Part shown: positions 60,703 to 64,000 of the stretch, piece after piece
How positions within the stretch are numbered: the first letter of the stretch is position 1
Layout of the letters: each line of letters begins with the position of its first letter
DNA from: Luteococcus sanguinis
Lineage (GTDB): Bacteria > Actinomycetota > Actinomycetes > Propionibacteriales > Propionibacteriaceae
Length of the DNA: 64,000 bases
NCBI RefSeq assembly: GCF_039527675.1
Contig: NZ_BAAAKI010000010.1
Location: 1-64,000, forward strand
Direction: 5' to 3'
Notes under the pieces: model-generated
Told to the model about the DNA's origin: nothing
Database searches by the model: none
What the model saw: only the letters and a program-made list of their open reading frames with translations
Program-made: the position numbers and the translations under genes

Positions 60703-62786
60703 GGCTCGTAGTCCAGTGGCTCGTCCGCAGCCTCCGTCGTCGAGGGCAGCACACCGTAGCGCGGCAGCGCCAGCTTCATGATGCTGTTGGCGACCGGGAG
60801 CGCGATCTCGGAGCCCTGGTGGCTCTTCTCCGGCTGGTCGATGACGACATAGACGAGGATCTGCGGGTCTTCGGCGGGGGCGGCCAGCGCGAAGGAGGCG
60901 GTGTAGCCGGTGTAGCCACCGCTGTTGTTGGCGCGCTCGGCGGTGCCGGACTTGCCGATGGTGCGGTAGCCGTCGATGGCTCGCTGCTCGGGGTTGAGCT
61001 GGATCACGGCCTCCATCATGTCCTGCACCTGCTCGGCAGCTGCGACGGACACGACGCGGTGCGAGGCGGTGGCCGGCAAGTCAACCGTGGCACCGGTGCC
61101 GTCGGTGGCCGCCTTGACCAGCGTGGGCGCGTTGTAGACACCGTCGTTGGCGATCGCGGCCACTGCTGCGGCCTCCTGGACGGCGGTCACCGAGAGGCCC
61201 TGGCCAAAGGCGATCTGGTCGCGTGTGTACTGCGGCATGTCGGCGGTGGGGAGCACACCGGCGGACTCACCCGGCAGCTGGATTCCCGTCCTGGCGCCAA
61301 GCCCGAAGGACTTGAGGTAGTCGACGATGTCCTGCTCGGTCATCACCTTGCGCTTGTCGACGGCATCGCTGATCAAGGTGGCCATGCCGATGTTGGACGA
61401 CTTGGCGATGATCCCGCGCGCGGTCAGGTACAAGCGGTCGTGGGAGAAGGAGTCGCGGATGTAGCCGTCGCCGGAGGCGTACTTGTCCTCCACCACGACG
61501 CGACTGTCGGCGGTGATCCCGGCCTTGTCGGCCAGCATCGCCATCGTCAGCACCTTCTGCACCGAGCCGGGCTCGTAGGGCGTGGTGACCGAACGGTTGC
61601 CCAGATTCTCCGCCTTCACCTTGGTCATGTCGGTGGGGTCATAGCTCGGCAGGGAGGCATCGGCCAGCACCTCGCCGGTCTTGACGTTCATGACGATGGC
61701 CGTGCCGGTTTTGGCAGCCGACCCCTCGATGCCCTTGGCCAAGGCGGCTTCGGCGATCTGTTGCATTTCGGAGTCCAGCGTCAGCGTGACATTGTCGCCG
61801 TCGACAGCCGGGGTGAGCACCTGGGAGCCGAGGGGAATCCGTCCGTAGGCGCTGGCCTCATAGCTCTCCGAGCCATTGGTGCCCTTGAGCATGTCCGTCA
61901 GTGAGAGCTCCACGCCGCCGGTGGCCTTCTGCTCGTCATTGATGGTGCCGATGAGGTTGCCGCCCACAGATCCGCCCGGGTACTGGCGCACCGGGTCGTC
62001 CTCCTTGTACAGGCCGTACCAGTAGGGCGCCTTGTACTCCTTGCCGTCGACGGTCACCTTGCCGCCCTTCGCCAGTTCGGCCTGGAGCAGTTGGTAGGTC
62101 GCGGCGGGGACGTGGCGCTGGATGACGACGTACTGCTTGAGGCTTCCGTTGGTGCTCTTCTCAGAAAGCTTGGGCAGGTAGTCGGTCGACTTGCCGCCCA
62201 GGTACTTGGCCAGCGCCTCGGCGATGGCCACCGCATTCTGTGAGGCGATGGCGGTCTCGCTGGTGGTGAGGTCGCGGCGCTTGTCGACGCCGTTGCGGGC
62301 GATCATCGAGGGGTCCGCGATGATCTTGACCGCAGGCTCGCTGGCGGCCATCACGACCCCATTGCGGTCGGTGATGGTGCCGCGCTGGGCTATCAGGGTG
62401 GCCGTGCGCGTCATCTGCTTGGCCGCCTTGGAGGCATAGGCCTGGGAGTCGAAGGCCTGCAGCTGGAAGGCTCGGACGACAAAGCCACTGAGCACCAGCG
62501 CGACGAGCACCAGCAGGATGTTGAGCCGGCGCCGCGGGGACGCGAGCGCGAGCCGGGCGTTGCCGACCGAGCTGGCGGCGCGGCCGGCGCTGGCGCCCAG
62601 GCCGTCTGCGATCGGACGCTTGCTGGTTGCGGGTCGCGGGCGCTGGGAACTCGTGCGCTGGGAGCTGGTGCGCGGGGAGCTGGTGCGCTGGGAGTTCGTG
62701 TGCTGTGCAGGCGTGCGCGAGGCACCGGACGCGCTGCGGCCGGTGCCTCGGGTTGACTTGCGAGAGGGGTCTGAGGGGTTGGCCAT
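60699..62786 (-). CDS. ftsI: Septal peptidoglycan transpeptidase FtsI (class B PBP)
   Basis: Crosslinks septal peptidoglycan with FtsW. 695 residues: a basic, low-complexity cytoplasmic tail (about 90 residues), one membrane helix (LNILLVLVALVLSGFVVRAF), a pedestal domain (QRGTITDRNGVVMAASEPAV) and the transpeptidase with SVQK (catalytic Ser), SSN and KSGTAE motifs. The cytoplasmic tail holds repeated TSSQR units encoded by a 15-bp tandem repeat. ATG overlaps the ftsL stop as TGATG. Confidence 0.94.
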   Translation of the reverse strand: MANPSDPSRKSTRGTGRSASGASRTPAQHTNSQRTSSPRTSSQRTSSQRPRPATSKRPIADGLGASAGRAASSVGNARLALASPRRRLNILLVLVALVLSGFVVRAFQLQAFDSQAYASKAAKQMTRTATLIAQRGTITDRNGVVMAASEPAVKIIADPSMIARNGVDKRRDLTTSETAIASQNAVAIAEALAKYLGGKSTDYLPKLSEKSTNGSLKQYVVIQRHVPAATYQLLQAELAKGGKVTVDGKEYKAPYWYGLYKEDDPVRQYPGGSVGGNLIGTINDEQKATGGVELSLTDMLKGTNGSESYEASAYGRIPLGSQVLTPAVDGDNVTLTLDSEMQQIAEAALAKGIEGSAAKTGTAIVMNVKTGEVLADASLPSYDPTDMTKVKAENLGNRSVTTPYEPGSVQKVLTMAMLADKAGITADSRVVVEDKYASGDGYIRDSFSHDRLYLTARGIIAKSSNIGMATLISDAVDKRKVMTEQDIVDYLKSFGLGARTGIQLPGESAGVLPTADMPQYTRDQIAFGQGLSVTAVQEAAAVAAIANDGVYNAPTLVKAATDGTGATVDLPATASHRVVSVAAAEQVQDMMEAVIQLNPEQRAIDGYRTIGKSGTAERANNSGGYTGYTASFALAAPAEDPQILVYVVIDQPEKSHQGSEIALPVANSIMKLALPRYGVLPSTTEAADEPLDYEP
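62641..62700 (-). repeat. 15-bp tandem repeat in ftsI, 4 copies
   Basis: Four units from 62641 to 62700 (first CGCTGGGAACTCGTG) with a degenerate fifth at 62701-62715. In frame they encode the repeated Ser/Arg/Thr pentads of the FtsI cytoplasmic tail. Confidence 0.9.
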
Positions 62787-63415
62787 CACTGCCCGCCGCT
62801 CGTGGTCTGGGCAGTGTTGGTCTGGGCAGCATCTGCCGCGGCCTTGGCCTTCGCAGCGGCCGCCGCTGCCTTCGCCTTGGCCTTCTGCTCGGCGAGGCGC
62901 TGCGCTGCCCTCTTCTTCTGTGCCTCGATCAGGTCCGCCTTGCGCTTGATCTCCGTGGCGTTGGCCTTCTCGATCGCCTCGGTGATCGCCTGCGCGCTCC
63001 TGTGCTTCTGCTCGGGGGCCTCGCTGGCCGTGACCGCAGTGGTATCTCCCAGCACCTGCCCGGAGGGCAGCACCAGGAAGGCCGGGGAGGTGTTGGGGCG
63101 AAGCCCGAGGTCCCAGGCCTTGCTCTGCAGGGTCGTCGGGGACCGCAGGGACTGCACCTGGCTGGTCAGGGCTGCCTGCTGGTAGCCCTTCTGCTCGGCG
63201 GTGGCCTGCAGCGCGTTGAGGGTTCGGGCGCGCTGCTGGATGGAGACGTTGAGCAACAGGATGCCCACCATGCCGGCACCCAGCAGGCTGACGAGCAGGA
63301 CGACGAACGCAATGGTCGACAACCGCGCCGGACGGCGTTCCAGCGCACGCAGCATCGGACGGGCCGGGCCGGACGCTCGTTCGGAGCGCTCGACGGGAGC
63401 AACAACTGCGCTCAT
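62786..63415 (-). CDS. ftsL: FtsL-like divisome protein with long Ala/Lys-rich tail
   Basis: 209 residues in the ftsL position between rsmH and ftsI. One membrane helix (about 33-56, IAFVVLLVSLLGAGMVGILL) is followed by a coiled-coil/septum-initiator-like region (NVSIQQRARTLNALQATAEQ, LRSPTTLQSKAWDLGLRPN) as in FtsL. After about residue 140 comes an unusual 65-residue charged Ala/Lys helix (AEQKAKAKAAAAAAKAKAAA) ending in Thr/Gln/Gly. Family length is usually 100-130. ATG overlaps the rsmH stop as ATGA. Confidence 0.82.
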   Translation of the reverse strand: MSAVVAPVERSERASGPARPMLRALERRPARLSTIAFVVLLVSLLGAGMVGILLLNVSIQQRARTLNALQATAEQKGYQQAALTSQVQSLRSPTTLQSKAWDLGLRPNTSPAFLVLPSGQVLGDTTAVTASEAPEQKHRSAQAITEAIEKANATEIKRKADLIEAQKKRAAQRLAEQKAKAKAAAAAAKAKAAADAAQTNTAQTTSGGQ

Positions 63416-64000
63416 GCGGTGGCCCTCCTCACTCGCTCAGCGACCCGCAGGCGCGCCGATGCTGCCCGCGGGTTGGTCAGGACCTCGTCGGCCCCCGGCT
63501 TCTCTGCGCCTCTGGTCAACAACATCAGTTCGGCACGCATCCCTTCGGGAACGACAGGCAGGTTTCGGGGTGCCTTGTCGGTGGCACCCTCCCGGAAAAG
63601 GTTCTTGACCATCCGGTCCTCCAGCGAGTGGTAGGCGAGGACCGCCATCCGGCCACCCACTGCCAGTGCGTCCATGGCCGCGGGTAGCACGCCCTCGAGT
63701 GCCTCCAGTTCCGCGTTGACCTCGATCCGCAGCGCCTGGAAGGTGCGCTTGGCAGGGTGTCCCCCGGTCTTGCGCGTGGCCATCGGGATGCCGCTGGCGA
63801 CGACGTCGACCAGGCGGGCAGAGGTGGTGAAGGGCTCGACCTCGCGGGCCTCGACGATGCGTGCGGCGACCCGGTCGGCAAAACGCTCCTCGCCGTAGAT
63901 GCGCAGGATGCGGGCCAGCAGGCGGCGGTCGTAGGTGTTGACGATGGTCGCGGCGGTGAGCTCCTGCTTGCCGTCCATCCGCATGTCCAGCGGGGCGTCG
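63412..64000 (-). CDS. rsmH: 16S rRNA m4C1402 methyltransferase RsmH (partial)
   Basis: The C-terminal ~195 residues of RsmH (MraW), cut by the window end; the ATG at 63984 is internal because the frame continues upstream into DAPLDMRMDG, a conserved SAM-methyltransferase block of this family. Other marks are HPAKRTFQALRIEVNAELEA and LAYHSLEDRMVKNLFREGA near the C-terminus. It methylates N4 of C1402 in 16S rRNA. First visible gene of the dcw cluster; mraZ would be expected beyond the window. Confidence 0.93.
   Translation of the reverse strand, partial: DAPLDMRMDGKQELTAATIVNTYDRRLLARILRIYGEERFADRVAARIVEAREVEPFTTSARLVDVVASGIPMATRKTGGHPAKRTFQALRIEVNAELEALEGVLPAAMDALAVGGRMAVLAYHSLEDRMVKNLFREGATDKAPRNLPVVPEGMRAELMLLTRGAEKPGADEVLTNPRAASARLRVAERVRRATA

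Overview
The window is a high-GC actinobacterial chromosome segment. RbpA, WhiA, OpcA, a mycothiol-type (MDMPI) protein, DivIVA, SepF, an ANTAR regulator and TANNNT-type leaderless promoters all point to Actinobacteria. Gene content and order suggest Propionibacteriaceae or close relatives; that family-level call is inference. Almost everything is conserved core genome. I see no defence island, prophage, CRISPR array or biosynthetic cluster, and no candidate for a wholly new multi-gene system. The most interesting signals are regulatory.

Layout. 1-970: a graveyard of three decayed transposase fragments (IS3, IS30, IS3). 1.2-8.9 kb: a divergent membrane pyrophosphatase, threonine synthase, a two-gene ABC-2 exporter, ctaA, and convergent ctaB (heme A/O synthesis). 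9-13.5 kb: the oxidative pentose phosphate operon tal-zwf-opcA-pgl. 13.6-20.7 kb (minus): rbpA, secG, the glycolytic gap-pgk-tpiA set, and rapZ-yvcK-whiA. 20.7-33.2 kb: uvrC, a Rieske protein, a decayed YjbR-like gene, uvrA, an MDMPI/DinB protein, an MBL hydrolase, a Cys-rich membrane protein, a TerC transporter behind a manganese (yybP-ykoY) riboswitch, uvrB and coaE. 33.3-41.8 kb: rpsA, a broken sortase gene, a large D-lactate-dehydrogenase-like FAD/Fe-S protein with a GntR/LldR-type palindrome upstream, polA and a hotdog thioesterase. 41.8-46 kb (minus): an ANTAR regulator, tRNA-Leu(CAA), pyk, an rluD-family gene, lspA and a DksA/TraR protein. 46.3-64 kb (minus): divIVA, sepF, pgeF and the dcw cluster ftsZ-ftsQ-murC-murG-ftsW-murD-mraY-murF-murE-ftsI-ftsL-rsmH, the last cut by the window end.

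How it works together. The minus-strand dcw block is a tightly overlapped operon that makes lipid II and the division machine. The two carbon blocks supply NADPH, pentoses and triose phosphates. uvrA, uvrB, uvrC and polA lie in separate transcription units, yet each carries a TTGTCR-N11-TANNNT box directly in front of a leaderless start. That is the architecture known from mycobacteria as the RecA-independent, PafBC-dependent DNA-damage promoter. The other leaderless genes in the window that I checked (thrC, secG, rapZ, MDMPI, thioesterase, pyk) lack the box. A second pattern is the repeated appearance of period-15 (or 30) in-frame tandem repeats in otherwise conserved genes (uvrA, divIVA, murF, ftsI) and once between genes.
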